Positions 48,231 through 63,078 of a stretch of DNA of 64,000 nt are shown here, piece after piece. The first letter of the stretch is position 1. Every line of letters begins with the position of its first letter. The notes beneath the pieces were generated by a model. The model did no database searches, was not told where the DNA came from, and saw nothing but the letters and a program-made list of their open reading frames with translations. The DNA comes from Amycolatopsis lurida (GTDB lineage: Bacteria; Actinomycetota; Actinomycetes; Mycobacteriales; Pseudonocardiaceae), in NCBI RefSeq assembly GCF_900105055.1, contig NZ_FNTA01000004.1, positions 2,387,501 to 2,451,500 of the forward strand, given 5' to 3'. The translations under genes were made by a program, and so were the position numbers.

Positions 48231-49445
48231 TCAGACGGAAACGCGGCCGACGGCGGCGCGCAGGCGCTCCGCGGCGACGGTGGTCCCGTCGGTGCGGAGC
48301 GTGCCCGCGACGGCCTTCGCGCGTGCCCGGATCTCCGGGGACAGCGCGGTGGCGAGCGCGGCGGACAGCGAAGCGAAAGTGGGAGCCGGGCCGAACTCTT
48401 CGAACGCCACGCCGATGCCCAGCGCGGCCACCTGCTCGGCGAAGTACGGCTGGTCGGTGATCTGCGGAAGCACGACCTGAGGGATGCCCGCCCGCGCGGC
48501 CACGGTCGTCGTGCCCCCGCCGGCGTGGTGGACGACGGCGGCGACCCGGCCGAACAGCGCCTGCAGGTTCACCTCGCCCACGGCGAAGCAGTCGGCTCCG
48601 TCGTCGGGCAGGGCCATGTCCGCCCAGCCCCGCGAGAGGACCACCCGGTGCCCCTTCGCCCGGATCGACTCGACGGCCAGCTTCACCGTGTCCGCGATTT
48701 CGGGCGTGCTGCCGAAACCGACGTACACCGGTGGCGGACCGGTGGCGAGGAACGCCTCCAGATCAGCGGGGAGCGGCCGCTCGTCGGGCAGGATCCACGC
48801 GCCGGTCTGCACGGCGCCGAGTTCGGGCCGGGGCGGAGCGAGCACCGGATCCGCCGCCATCCAGGGCTGCTCGGTGAAGCCGTACTGGACGAGGTTCTCC
48901 ACCGGCGGCAGGCCGAGCACCGCGCGACGGCCGTTGAGTGCGTCCGAGTACCGCCGGGAGAAGACCTCGTTGTAGAAGTCCCACAGCGCCCGGTTGTCGT
49001 CCATGGCCTCCTCGGGCGGCCGCCCGTCACCCCGCGACAGGGGCGGCGGGTAGTACGGCGACGGCAGGTAGATCGGGCAGTAGGCGGCGTAGAAGTACGG
49101 GATGCCCAGGCTTTCCGCCACCGACCGCACGCCGATGGCGGCCGACAGGACACCGGTCGCCAGCACCACGTCACAGCCCTCGGCGGCCGCCGGGACCGCG
49201 TCGAACTGCTCGGCGAGCTCGTCGGCGGGGCGCCGCGGTTCCGGCCCTTCCGTCATCCCCTGCATCATGACGCGCAACGACTGCCCGACCGGAACGAACG
49301 GGACGGCGAATTCGGCCAGCCGTTCCCCGGTGTCCGGCGGCGCGCACACGCGCACGTCGGTACCGAGTTCCCGCAACCGCACCGCCAGCGCGACCACCGG
49401 TTCGACGTCTCCGCGGAGACCGGTCGTCGACAACAACACACGCAT
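48231..49445 (-). CDS. GT1 glycosyltransferase of glycopeptide tailoring
   Basis: A 404-residue GT-B enzyme: [47 protein letters not shown] and [25 protein letters not shown]. The site reads HHAGGGTT where its neighbours have HHGG(A/T)GTT. An insert [19 protein letters not shown] is like that of GtfB/C/D-type enzymes. It is one of three consecutive gtf genes with short gaps (15-21 bases), evidently tandem duplicates. Confidence 0.87.
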   Translation of the reverse strand: MRVLLSTTGLRGDVEPVVALAVRLRELGTDVRVCAPPDTGERLAEFAVPFVPVGQSLRVMMQGMTEGPEPRRPADELAEQFDAVPAAAEGCDVVLATGVLSAAIGVRSVAESLGIPYFYAAYCPIYLPSPYYPPPLSRGDGRPPEEAMDDNRALWDFYNEVFSRRYSDALNGRRAVLGLPPVENLVQYGFTEQPWMAADPVLAPPRPELGAVQTGAWILPDERPLPADLEAFLATGPPPVYVGFGSTPEIADTVKLAVESIRAKGHRVVLSRGWADMALPDDGADCFAVGEVNLQALFGRVAAVVHHAGGGTTTVAARAGIPQVVLPQITDQPYFAEQVAALGIGVAFEEFGPAPTFASLSAALATALSPEIRARAKAVAGTLRTDGTTVAAERLRAAVGRVSV

Positions 49446-49460
49446 CTCGTACCCCTGGCT

Positions 49461-50678
49461 TCAGACGGAAACGCGGTCGACCGCGTCGAGGAGGAATTTC
49501 GCGGCCACGGCGGCCCCGTCGGTGCGGACCGTGCCCGCAACCGCCGTCGCCCGCTCCCGGGTTTCGGGGGCGAGTGCCGTTTCGAGCGCGGCCGACAGGG
49601 AATCGAAGGTCGGTGTCGGACCGTCGTGCGCCACGCCGATGCCCAGCTCGGCCACCCGGCCGGCGAAGTACGGCTGGTCCGCCATCTGCGGGACGACGAC
49701 CTGCGGGACACCCGCCCGCGTGGCCGTGGTCGTCGTGCCCGCGCCGCCGTGATGGACGGCGGCGGCGACCCGGCCGAACAGGAGCTGCTGGTTGCCCTCC
49801 CCCGCGGCGAAGCAGTCGCTCCGGTCGTCGATCAGCGCGAGATCGGCCCAGCCGCGGGAAATGATCACCCGGCGGCCGTGGGCCCGCACCGCCTCGATGG
49901 CGACCTTGGCGGCCTCGTCGGGGGCGCGCATGCTGCCGAATCCGACGTACACCGGCGGCGGCCCGGCGGCGAGGAACGCCTCCAGCTCCGGGGACAGCTG
50001 CCGCTGGTCGGGCAGCGTCCAAGCGCCGGTCTGGACGACGTCGAGATCCGTCGGCTGAAGCGGGGCGAGGGAAGCGTCGGCCGCCAGCAGCGGGTGATCG
50101 GTGAAGCCGTACCCGAAGATGTCCTCGACCGGCGGGAGACCGATCGCGGCCCGCTGACTGTTGAGCGGCTCGCCGAAGCGCTTGAGGGCGCTCCGGCTGT
50201 TGCGCTCCCACAGCGCCCGGTTGTCGGTGCCTTCCGGCGCGGGAGGCTCGCCGAGCGGAGGCGGCGGCGCGTAATGCGGCGACGGGATGAAGCGGGGGCA
50301 GTAGAAGCCGTAGAAGTACGGGATGCCCAGTTTCTCCGCCACCGAGCGGACGGCGACCGCGGTGGCCAGCATCCCGGTCGTCACCACGACGTCGCAGCCC
50401 TCGGCGGCCGCCGGGACCTCGGCGAACTGGACGGCCATCGCCTCGGCCGAAAGCCGCGGCCCGTCCTCGGGGGACGGCGGCTTCGCCCCCTTGATCGCGG
50501 TGCGGGTCGACTGTCCGACCGGGACCAGCGGGACACCGACCTCGGCCAGCCGTTCGGAGGAGTCCGGCGGCGCGGCCATCCGCACCTCGGCGCCCGCCTC
50601 CCGCAGCCGCACGGCCAACGCCACCAGCGGTTCGACGTCCCCTCGGCTTCCGGATGTCGCCAGCAACACGCGCTTCAC
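49461..50678 (-). CDS. gtfB: GT1 glycosyltransferase, GtfB/GtfE-like (likely glucosyltransferase of residue 4)
   Basis: A 405-residue GT-B enzyme closest in block pattern to chloroeremomycin Gtf[67 protein letters not shown] and [19 protein letters not shown]. GtfB/E enzymes put glucose on the phenol of Hpg4, the first sugar. The start is GTG with GGGGAA before it. The comparison is from memory of the family, not a search. Confidence 0.85.
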   Translation of the reverse strand: MKRVLLATSGSRGDVEPLVALAVRLREAGAEVRMAAPPDSSERLAEVGVPLVPVGQSTRTAIKGAKPPSPEDGPRLSAEAMAVQFAEVPAAAEGCDVVVTTGMLATAVAVRSVAEKLGIPYFYGFYCPRFIPSPHYAPPPPLGEPPAPEGTDNRALWERNSRSALKRFGEPLNSQRAAIGLPPVEDIFGYGFTDHPLLAADASLAPLQPTDLDVVQTGAWTLPDQRQLSPELEAFLAAGPPPVYVGFGSMRAPDEAAKVAIEAVRAHGRRVIISRGWADLALIDDRSDCFAAGEGNQQLLFGRVAAAVHHGGAGTTTTATRAGVPQVVVPQMADQPYFAGRVAELGIGVAHDGPTPTFDSLSAALETALAPETRERATAVAGTVRTDGAAVAAKFLLDAVDRVSV

Positions 50679-50699
50679 GTAATTCCCCGTTCTTTCAGT

Positions 50700-51857
50700 T
50701 CAGGCGGGAACCGACGGCTTTTCGCGGCTGACCGCGTCGCGCAGCAGGTCCACGGCGACCGTGGTCCCGTCGGCGGGGATCGTGCCGGCGACCTCGATCG
50801 CCTTGGCCCGCGTCTCGGGGGCCAGTGCCGTGGTGAGCGCGGCGGACATGGCCTCGAACGTCGGCGCCGGCCCTTCGAGGGCGACACCGATCCCCAGCTC
50901 GGCGACCCGGTCGGAGTAGTACTGCTGGCCGACGATCGACCGCACGATGATCTGCGGCGAGCCCGCCCGGGTGGCGATATGGGTCGTGCCCGTGCCGTCG
51001 TGGTGGATGGAGACGGCGACCCTCCGGAACAGCTCTTGGAGGTTCACCTCGTCGACGGCGAAGCAGTCGTCCTCGTCCTCGGGCAGGTCCAACCCGGCCC
51101 AGCCACGGGAAAGGATCACCCGGTGCCCCTTCGCGCGGATCGCCTCGATGGCCACCTTCGCCGCGTCGGCGGTGCCGGACGAGCTGCCGAAACCGACGTA
51201 CACCGGCGGCGGGCCGGCGGCGAGGAACGCCTCCAGGTCGGCGGGGAGCGGCCGCTCGTCGGGCAGGATCCAGGCGCCGGTCTGCACGGCCTCGTGCCGC
51301 GGCTCCAGCGGAGCGAGGATCGGATCCGCGGCCAGCAAAGGCTTTTCGGTGGAGCAGTAGTCGAAGAGGTTCTTCACCGGCACCAGACCGATCTCGGCCC
51401 GCTTCGCGTTGAGCGCCTCGCCGAACAGGCCGTCCGCACCCTGGTTGTACATCTCGCGCTGCGGCGCTTCGAGGTGGCTCGGCAGGTGGATCGGACACAA
51501 AGCGACGTAGTAGTAGGGGATTCCGAGCTTCTCGGCCACCGACCGCACCGCGACCGCGCCGGACAGCAGACCGGTCGCCACGACGACGTCACAGCCTTCG
51601 GCGACGGCGGGCATCTGGTCGAACTGGTCGGCGATCCCGGCGGCGGCGAGCTCGGGATCCCGGCCCTCGCCGTCGTTCATCCCGCGGTCCGGCCGGGCGA
51701 CCGGCACCAGCGGCACCTCGATTTCGGCCAGCCGCTCCGCGCTGTCCGGTGGCGCGCACACCCGCACCTCGGCGCCGGATTCCTTCAACCGCGCGGCCAG
51801 CGCCACCAACGGTTCGACGTCCCCGCGTGATCCGCAGGCCCACAACAAGACGCGCAT
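50700..51857 (-). CDS. gtfA: GT1 glycosyltransferase, GtfA-like (likely aminosugar transfer to residue 6)
   Basis: A 385-residue GT-B enzyme that shares GtfA features: [33 protein letters not shown] and the C-terminal SREKPSVPA. Its nucleotide-sugar site is [22 protein letters not shown], with Asp replacing one Gly of HHGG. GtfA moves 4-epi-vancosamine to the benzylic hydroxyl of beta-hydroxytyrosine 6; here ristosamine made by EvaA/B/D/E would be the donor sugar. It sits 12 bases after oxyC. Confidence 0.82.
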   Translation of the reverse strand: MRVLLWACGSRGDVEPLVALAARLKESGAEVRVCAPPDSAERLAEIEVPLVPVARPDRGMNDGEGRDPELAAAGIADQFDQMPAVAEGCDVVVATGLLSGAVAVRSVAEKLGIPYYYVALCPIHLPSHLEAPQREMYNQGADGLFGEALNAKRAEIGLVPVKNLFDYCSTEKPLLAADPILAPLEPRHEAVQTGAWILPDERPLPADLEAFLAAGPPPVYVGFGSSSGTADAAKVAIEAIRAKGHRVILSRGWAGLDLPEDEDDCFAVDEVNLQELFRRVAVSIHHDGTGTTHIATRAGSPQIIVRSIVGQQYYSDRVAELGIGVALEGPAPTFEAMSAALTTALAPETRAKAIEVAGTIPADGTTVAVDLLRDAVSREKPSVPA

Positions 51858-51869
51858 TCCGCTTCCCCT

Positions 51870-53111
51870 CTACCAGGTGACCGGCAATTGATCCGGGCAG
51901 TCGATGAACGCGTTCCGGAGCTTGACCTCGTCGTTGGACACCGCCAGGCGCAGCCCGGGGAATCGCTGCCACAACGACTGATAAGCCATGCGCAGTACAG
52001 ACCTCGCGACCGCGGCGCCGATGCAGTAATGGATGCCGTGCCCGAAACCGACGTCCGAAACCGGCGGGCGCCGCGCGTCGAGGACGTTCGGGTTCGGCGT
52101 CAGCGCTTCGTCCCGGTTCGCCATCAAGATCGAGCAGAGGACGTAGTCCCCCGCCTTGATCAGCTGCCCGCCGACGACGACGTCCCTGAGCGCCATCCGC
52201 GGATTCGGCTGCTGCACGGGTGAGAGATAACGCAGCAATTCGTTGACGACGCGATCCGCCTCGTCCCGGCCTTCGAAGAGCATCTGCTTCTGCTCGGGGT
52301 GATCCAGGAGCGCGAGTACGCCGAAGCCGAGCATTCCCGCGACGGTCTCGACACCGCCGAGCAGCAGCGCCGTGCACAGGCCCTTCAGCTCGTCGTCGGT
52401 GACGTTGTCGCCGTGCTCGCGGACGAGCATGCCGAGGAAACCGTCGTCGGGATCCTTGCGCTGGCGGGTGATGAGACCGAGCAGGTACTGGTTGAACGCC
52501 GCGCTGTCGGCGGCCCTCGCCTTGAATCCGCGGCTGAGGTCGACATTGCGCCGGATCCGCCGGATGAACTCGTTGCGGTCGTCGCGCGGGATGCCGAGCA
52601 GTTCACAAAGGACACCGCCACCGACCGGGTCGGCGAAAAGTCCTTGTACGTCGGCGGGCGCCCCTTCGGCCTCGACCTCGTCGAGACGTTCGTCGATGAG
52701 TTCCTGGATCGCGGGTTCCAGCCGCCGGATCCGCCGGACGGTGAACTCCGGCGTCAGCATCCGCCGCAGCCGTGTGTGCTCGGGCGGATCGTAAGTCGAG
52801 ATCTGGCCGACGAACTGCGGCGCCATGGGAACGTCTTCGCCGTTCGTCGTCCGCTCGGCTTCCGCCTCGGTGAGCCGGGGGCGCGTCGTGAAATTCTCGT
52901 GGTCGCCGAGGATCTTGCGCACGACGTCGTAACCGAGCGCCTGCCAGACGTAGCCCTTGCCGAGCTGCGTGGACGCGTCGCCGAGAATCCGGACCAACGG
53001 GCCCTTCTCCCGCAACGTGAACATGTCCTCGTGCGGATCGCAGTGCGTCCTCATCATGTAGTTGGCCGTCGGCTCCACGGCCGGCGCGACCTCGTCGATT
53101 GCGTGCTCCAT
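51870..53111 (-). CDS. oxyC: OxyC, cross-linking P450 (AB biaryl bond)
   Basis: From ATG 53111 (site GAAGGAG) a 413-residue P450: ExxR in NELLRYLSP, haem FGHGIHYCIG, I-helix LLLGGVETVAG with Glu-Thr. N-terminal HCDPHEDMFTLREKGPLVRI, ISTYDPPEHTRLRRMLTPEF and the final DCPDQLPVTW match vancomycin OxyC. It makes the C-C bond between residues 5 and 7 on the PCP-bound peptide, the last oxidative step. The frame is open to 53420 but those codons are palindrome DNA. Confidence 0.94.
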   Translation of the reverse strand: MEHAIDEVAPAVEPTANYMMRTHCDPHEDMFTLREKGPLVRILGDASTQLGKGYVWQALGYDVVRKILGDHENFTTRPRLTEAEAERTTNGEDVPMAPQFVGQISTYDPPEHTRLRRMLTPEFTVRRIRRLEPAIQELIDERLDEVEAEGAPADVQGLFADPVGGGVLCELLGIPRDDRNEFIRRIRRNVDLSRGFKARAADSAAFNQYLLGLITRQRKDPDDGFLGMLVREHGDNVTDDELKGLCTALLLGGVETVAGMLGFGVLALLDHPEQKQMLFEGRDEADRVVNELLRYLSPVQQPNPRMALRDVVVGGQLIKAGDYVLCSILMANRDEALTPNPNVLDARRPPVSDVGFGHGIHYCIGAAVARSVLRMAYQSLWQRFPGLRLAVSNDEVKLRNAFIDCPDQLPVTW

Positions 53112-53250
53112 ACCGATGGAAGCTCCTTCAGTGACCTGCGGTCCGGCCGTATGCCGCGCCGCAATCTTCATCCGCGATCGGGCGGGACGTCCAGCGCCGC
53201 CATGGACGACTCGTGAGTGGCTCAGGGGAAATGGGGAGGCGAAGCCGGCG

Positions 53251-53307
53251 ACGTTGCGAAAGCCACTTTCGCAACGTTGAAGGTTGCGAAAGTGGCTTTC
53301 GCAACGT
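53251..53307. repeat. Perfect palindrome, 25-base arms (family A copy 2)
   Basis: ACGTTGCGAAAGCCACTTTC plus GCAAC pairs exactly with its reverse complement across a 7-base loop, between oxyC and oxyB. It shares the core of the 12246 element with matched base changes. Confidence 0.8.
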
Positions 53308-53360
53308 CGGCGGATGCCGGAGTGCGAGACGGGCCGTGAGTGGCGAGGTGCCCTTCCCAG

Positions 53361-53413
53361 GTCGCGAAAGCCACTTTCGGGACATCCAGCGTCGCGAAAG
53401 TGGCTTTCGCGAC
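53361..53413. repeat. Palindrome, 23-base arms (family A copy 3)
   Basis: GTCGCGAAAGCCACTTTCGG plus GAC pairs with GTCGCGAAAGTGGCTTTCGC plus GAC with one mismatch and a 7-base loop. It lies 25 bases before the oxyB stop (53439), in tandem with the 53251 element. Confidence 0.78.
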
Positions 53414-53438
53414 ACGGCACGTCACCACCGGCCGAAAC

Positions 53439-54635
53439 TCACCACTCGACCATCAAGCTCGTGAGCCCATAAGCCGGTGTGGTGAGGCGGAACATGGCGT
53501 CCTTCTCGGGATCCGCGAGCCTGAGGTCCGGAAAACGCTGCCACAGCAAAGTAAAGACCGTGCGCAGTTCGAGCCGCGCCAGCGAAGCGCCCAGGCAGTG
53601 GTGGATCCCGTGCCCGAACGCCACGTGCGGCGCGGGCTCCCGCGTGAGATCGAGCCGGTCAGGATCCGGCACCAGCGCGGGATCACGGTTCGCCATGGGG
53701 AGCGAGCAGAGCACGGTCTCGCCCTCCTTGATGACCTCGTCCCCGATGACGACGTCCTCCATGGCGGTGCGGGGTGTCGGGGCGTACGGCACGGTGAGGT
53801 ACCGGATCAGCTCGTCGACCGCGCGGTCCGCCGCCTGGCCGTCGCCCCGGATCGCGGCGAGTTGCTCGGGATGCCGCAGGAGAGCCAGCACACCGAGGCC
53901 GATCATGCCGGAGATGTTGTCGTCACCGGCCAGCATCACCTGAACGCAGAAACCCCGCAGTTCCTCGTCGGTGGCCTCGTCACCGTGTTCGGCGACGACC
54001 GCGCCGATCAGCCCTTCACCGGGTTCCTCACGGTTCCTGGCGATCATCGCCAGCAGGTAGCGGGAGAACGCCTCGCCGGCGGCCGCCCGTCTCCGCTGGC
54101 TCAGCGAGGCGTCGAGGTGCCCGTGGCACAGCTTGAGGAACATGGCGCGGTCGTCACGAGGCACGCCGATCAGTTCGCACAGCACGGCTCCCGGCACCTC
54201 GTCGGCGACGAGCTCGATCACGTCGGCCGGGGATCCCTCGTCCTCCATGACGTCGAGCCGTTCCGTCACGATCTGCTCGATGTACGGCTCCATACGCCGC
54301 ATCTTCCGCAGCGTGAATCCCGGGGTCAGCTTCTGCCGCATCCGGGTGTGCTCGGGCGGGTCGTAGTCCATCAGGTTGCCGACGAGCTCCTGCGGCCGGA
54401 AGATGCCCTGCCCACCGACTTCGTCCTGTTCATGCCACCGGCGCCGGGTGCTGAATCGCTTGTGGTCGCCCAGAACCTGGCGGACGACGGAGTGTCCCGC
54501 GGCCATCCAGATGGTTTCGGCGTCCGCCCCGGTGCCCACCGTGACCTTCGACAGCGGCCCGGCGGCGCGCAGTTCGTCCGCCGGGTCGAGGTCTTGCCTG
54601 CGGATGTGCAGCGGACGCGTGTCCTCACCACTCAA
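53439..54635 (-). CDS. oxyB: OxyB, cross-linking P450 (C-O-D ring)
   Basis: A 398-residue P450 very like vancomycin OxyB: PLHIRRQDLDPADEL, RELVGNLMDYDPPEHTRMR-type block (ELVGNLMDYDPPEHTRMRQK), CHGHLDASLSQ, and haem FGHGIHHCLG. The I-helix reads AGDDNISG: Asn instead of the usual Thr, as in other OxyB proteins. It makes the first aryl-ether bond, between residues 4 and 6. The start overlaps the oxyE stop by 11 bases. Confidence 0.95.
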   Translation of the reverse strand: MSGEDTRPLHIRRQDLDPADELRAAGPLSKVTVGTGADAETIWMAAGHSVVRQVLGDHKRFSTRRRWHEQDEVGGQGIFRPQELVGNLMDYDPPEHTRMRQKLTPGFTLRKMRRMEPYIEQIVTERLDVMEDEGSPADVIELVADEVPGAVLCELIGVPRDDRAMFLKLCHGHLDASLSQRRRAAAGEAFSRYLLAMIARNREEPGEGLIGAVVAEHGDEATDEELRGFCVQVMLAGDDNISGMIGLGVLALLRHPEQLAAIRGDGQAADRAVDELIRYLTVPYAPTPRTAMEDVVIGDEVIKEGETVLCSLPMANRDPALVPDPDRLDLTREPAPHVAFGHGIHHCLGASLARLELRTVFTLLWQRFPDLRLADPEKDAMFRLTTPAYGLTSLMVEW

Positions 54636-55782
54636 CGGGGAGCTCCTCGATGTTGAACGGGGCGGGTTTGCCCGCCACGAACCGCAGTTCCTCCTCCGGG
54701 ACCGCCAGCCTCAGCGCCGGGAACCGCCGCGCCAGGATCGGCAGCGCCACCCGCAGTTCGAGCCTCGCCAGCGGAGCCCCTACGCAGTGGTGGATGCCGT
54801 GCCCGAAGGCGAGATGCCCCGGGGTGTTCTCGCGGGTGATGTCGAATTTGTCCCCGAGCGCGCGGTTGACCGCCAGCATCGAACAGGTCAGTACGTCGCC
54901 GGCGTGGATGTCGTGGCCGGCGATGTTCAGGTCGACGAGCGCGGTCCGGGGAGAGGGCGCTTCGACGATCGTCGGGAAGCGCAGGACTTCCTCGGTCGCG
55001 CTGTCCACGAGTTCCGGACCTTCGCGCAGCAGCGACAGCTGGGCGGGGTTCGTCGCGAACAGGAGCACCGCCATCGCCAGCTGGGCGGCCATCTGCTCGA
55101 CGGCCACGATCAGGATCGCCTCGGCGAGCCCCGAAAGTTCCTCGTCGCTGACCTTGTCGCCATGCTCGCGCACGATGAAGCCGATCAGCTCGTCGCCGGG
55201 ATCGCGGCGTTCGCGGGCGGCGAGCTTTTCGCAGTAGTTGACGACACCGAGGCTCGACTGGGCCCGCTGCTTGGGGATCCGGCTCTCCCGGCTGTCCCGG
55301 ATCATCCGCGACAGATCGGCCTGGTCGTCACGCGGGACACCGAGGAACTCGCAGGCGATCAGCGCCGGAATGGGCCAGCCCGCGTACCGGACGAAGTCGA
55401 TCGGCGAGCCCATGCTCTCCAGATCGTCGAGGCCCTCTTCGATGACTTCTTCGACCCGTGGCCGCAACCGCTCGATCCGCCGGACGCTGAACGCCCCGGC
55501 CACCGTCCCGCGCAGGCGGGTGTGGTCGGGCGGGTCGTAGGCCTGCAGGATCCCCGGCAGGTGGGCGCGGTCCGCCTCGTCGTCGACCGGCCGCATCGAG
55601 CTGAACCGCGTGGCGTCGGCGAGGATCGCGCGCACCTCGTCGTATCCGGTGACCAACCATTGCCGGCGGCCGTTCAGCCCGGTCTCCGTGTCGTAGGAGT
55701 GCAGCGGGCCTTCCTGGTGCAACGCCCAGAGCTCCGGCGCCGGATCGAGCCGGATCCGCTGATGCGGCAAGGGAACTACCAT
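54625..55782 (-). CDS. oxyE: OxyE, cross-linking P450 (F-O-G ring)
   Basis: From ATG 55782 (site GAGGAGAATC) a 385-residue P450 with haem FGHGIHHCVG, EEVLRFPTI (ExxR) and I-helix LIVAVEQMAAQ, where Glu-Gln replaces the acid-Thr pair. Its position between oxyA and oxyB matches the teicoplanin and A40926 clusters. OxyE joins residues 1 and 3, so the product has four ring closures. Vancomycin/balhimycin clusters lack this gene. Confidence 0.93.
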   Translation of the reverse strand: MVVPLPHQRIRLDPAPELWALHQEGPLHSYDTETGLNGRRQWLVTGYDEVRAILADATRFSSMRPVDDEADRAHLPGILQAYDPPDHTRLRGTVAGAFSVRRIERLRPRVEEVIEEGLDDLESMGSPIDFVRYAGWPIPALIACEFLGVPRDDQADLSRMIRDSRESRIPKQRAQSSLGVVNYCEKLAARERRDPGDELIGFIVREHGDKVSDEELSGLAEAILIVAVEQMAAQLAMAVLLFATNPAQLSLLREGPELVDSATEEVLRFPTIVEAPSPRTALVDLNIAGHDIHAGDVLTCSMLAVNRALGDKFDITRENTPGHLAFGHGIHHCVGAPLARLELRVALPILARRFPALRLAVPEEELRFVAGKPAPFNIEELPVEW

Positions 55783-55805
55783 GATTCTCCTCAGGCTTTC
55801 TGGCG

Positions 55806-56981
55806 TTACCAGTCGAGCGGCAGGGCTTCCACGTCGAACGGTGGTGGTCCGAACTTGAGCTTGCGATCGGGCTCGGCGAGCCTCAGCTTGGGAAAACGCC
55901 GTGCCAGCGCGGGAATCGCCTTCCGGAACACCATCTCCGCCAGCGGCCTGCCGAGGCAGTGGTGGATCCCGTGCCCGAACGAGACATGCGGCGACTTCTC
56001 CCGGGTGATGTCGAATTCGTCGTCCGGGGCGGGGAACTTCGCCCGGTTCGCCCCGAGCAGGGAACACGTGACGGTGTCACCGGCCTTGACGAGACGGCCG
56101 CCGATCGTCACGTCCTCCTTCGCGATACGCGGGTGGAGCTTCTCGTCGGTGGTGAGGTACCGGTTCAGCTCCTCCAGCCAGTCCGGGATCGTGTCCGGCC
56201 GCTCCCGCAGGATGTCGAACTGCTCCGGGAAGTCGGCCATCAGCAACGCGCCCGCCGCGAGGAACCGGGCGACCTGGTCGCCACCGGCACCCATGATGAA
56301 CGCGGCCACCCCGGCCAGCTCCGCGTCGGTGATCTCGTCGCCATGTTCTCGCACCACGACGCCGAACAGGTCGTCTCCGGGATCGCGACGAACGCGGGCG
56401 ACGGCCTTGTTCATGTACTGCATGTACTTGTTGCCCGCCGCGTTGCGCCGTTTGTCGGTCCGTTCGGTCCGGCTGGCGTGCAGCGTGCGGGACAGATCCG
56501 CCTGGTCGTCCCGCGGGATGCCGAGGAAGTCGCAGGTCGCCGTCGTGGCGATCGCCCAGCCGAAATGCGGGACGAAATCCACCGGGCCGCCCATGTCCTC
56601 GATGGTGTCCAAGGCGTCCTCGACGATCTGCGAGACCTCGGGGCGGAAATCCTTCATCCGCCGCATGGTGAACGGCGGGGTGACCAGGCGGCGCAGGCGC
56701 GTGTGGTCCGGCGGGTCGTAGTGGGTGAGGAACCCGGGCCAGGCGATACCTGCCGCGGTCCCGCCGTAGATCAGGCGCGCGCTGAACTTGTCCGAGCTGA
56801 GGACCTGGCGGACCTCGTCGTATCCGGTGGCGAGCCACGCCGTTCGCCGTTCACCGTCTTCCTCGGTGCCCAGGGCGGAGATGGGACCTTCGGCCATCAG
56901 GGACAGGAGTTCCGCCCCCGGATCGAAGCGGTTCCTCCGGTGGATTTCCAGGCCCTTGACGACGTTGAGCTCCTCGAACAC
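55806..56981 (-). CDS. oxyA: OxyA, cross-linking P450 (D-O-E ring)
   Basis: GTG at 56981 (site AAAGGAACTGCC) gives 391 residues: ELNVVKGLEIHRRNRFDPGAE at the N-terminus, FLTHYDPPDHTRLRRLVTPPF, haem FGHGIHHCLG, ELNRYLTTD (ExxR), I-helix FIMGAGGDQVARF with Asp-Gln. OxyA joins residues 2 and 4. It is first of oxyA-E-B-C and has its own upstream region with a StrR-type site, so it can be transcribed apart from the NRPS. Confidence 0.93.
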   Translation of the reverse strand: MFEELNVVKGLEIHRRNRFDPGAELLSLMAEGPISALGTEEDGERRTAWLATGYDEVRQVLSSDKFSARLIYGGTAAGIAWPGFLTHYDPPDHTRLRRLVTPPFTMRRMKDFRPEVSQIVEDALDTIEDMGGPVDFVPHFGWAIATTATCDFLGIPRDDQADLSRTLHASRTERTDKRRNAAGNKYMQYMNKAVARVRRDPGDDLFGVVVREHGDEITDAELAGVAAFIMGAGGDQVARFLAAGALLMADFPEQFDILRERPDTIPDWLEELNRYLTTDEKLHPRIAKEDVTIGGRLVKAGDTVTCSLLGANRAKFPAPDDEFDITREKSPHVSFGHGIHHCLGRPLAEMVFRKAIPALARRFPKLRLAEPDRKLKFGPPPFDVEALPLDW

Positions 56982-57077
56982 GGCAGTTCCTTTCGCCTCA
57001 ACCGGCCGTCGCGCGCGGGAATGATGTTCTCGGCTTGGGCGGACGGGCGTCGAGTTCGTCCAACCGTCCGGATCTGG

Positions 57078-57125
57078 GCGAAGGGCCCTTCCCCCGCATG
57101 CGATGCAGGGAAAGCGCCCTTCGCC
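57078..57125. repeat. Inverted repeat GCGAAGGGC...GCCCTTCGC (family B)
   Basis: Arms of about 23 bases with internal mismatches lie between mbtH and oxyA. The outer GCGAAGGG/CCCTTCGC and the ATGC centre match the element at 22329-22375. A partial third copy follows at about 57130-57155. Confidence 0.55.
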
Positions 57126-57161
57126 ACGTGTTATGCGGGGAAAGTCCCCCTCGCCGAGCTC

Positions 57162-57190
57162 GTCCAACCGCCCGGTTTGAGCGGCTGGAC
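57162..57190. promoter_or_regulatory. StrR-family operator GTCCAA-N17-CTGGAC upstream of oxyA
   Basis: GTCCAA (57162-57167), exactly 17 bases, then CTGGAC (57185-57190): a perfect match to the GTCCAR-N17-YTGGAC consensus bound by StrR-type activators such as Bbr of balhimycin synthesis. It lies 9 bases before the mbtH stop and 181 bases before the oxyA start. The regulator gene is not in the window. Confidence 0.8.
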
Positions 57191-57198
57191 ACCCTCGC

Positions 57199-57408
57199 TC
57201 AGCCGTTGACTTCGGCGATCAGGCTCTTCGGCCGCAGGTCGGTCCAGTTCTCCTCGACGTAGGCGAGGCATTCCTGGCGCGAGGCCTCGCCGTGGACGCG
57301 GGTCCAGCCGGCGGGCACCTCGGCGAACGTCGGCCAGAGCGAGTGCTGGCCCTCGTCGTTCACCAGCACCAAAAAGGAACCGTCTTCGTTGTCAAAGGGG
57401 TTGCTCAT
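57199..57408 (-). CDS. mbtH: MbtH-like NRPS accessory protein
   Basis: A 69-residue protein with the MbtH signature: [24 protein letters not shown]...[30 protein letters not shown], including the three Trp. It binds adenylation domains and aids their activity or solubility. It lies 14 bases after the module-7 NRPS gene, with AGGAAAAGCGATC before its ATG. Confidence 0.96.
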   Translation of the reverse strand: MSNPFDNEDGSFLVLVNDEGQHSLWPTFAEVPAGWTRVHGEASRQECLAYVEENWTDLRPKSLIAEVNG

Positions 57409-57422
57409 GATCGCTTTTCCTT

Positions 57423-62984
<5,562 letters not shown>

Positions 62985-63032
62985 GATCTGCTCCTTGGTG
63001 AAGTGGGTGAGTGAACTCGCGTTCGCGTTGGG

Positions 63033-63078
63033 CTCGTGAGTGGTTAGGACGGTTAGAACCGTCCTAACCACTCACGAG
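63033..63078. repeat. Perfect 46-base palindrome overlapping an NRPS stop (family C)
   Basis: Two 22-base arms (from CTCGTGAGTGGTTAGG) with a 2-base centre. The right arm contains the stop codon of the preceding NRPS gene (63072-63074). A copy with compensating changes lies at 46196-46243. Confidence 0.85.

Noticed and set aside
48525-51830. 1101-codon open frame on the plus strand opposite three glycosyltransferase genes
   Set aside because: Spans several genes and their gaps, repeats with their duplication and has no domain; a shadow frame.
51870-53420. N-terminal extension of OxyC upstream of 53111
   Set aside because: The extension translates palindrome DNA into repeated Ser/Phe/Arg patterns absent from the family, and a good ribosome site precedes ATG 53111.
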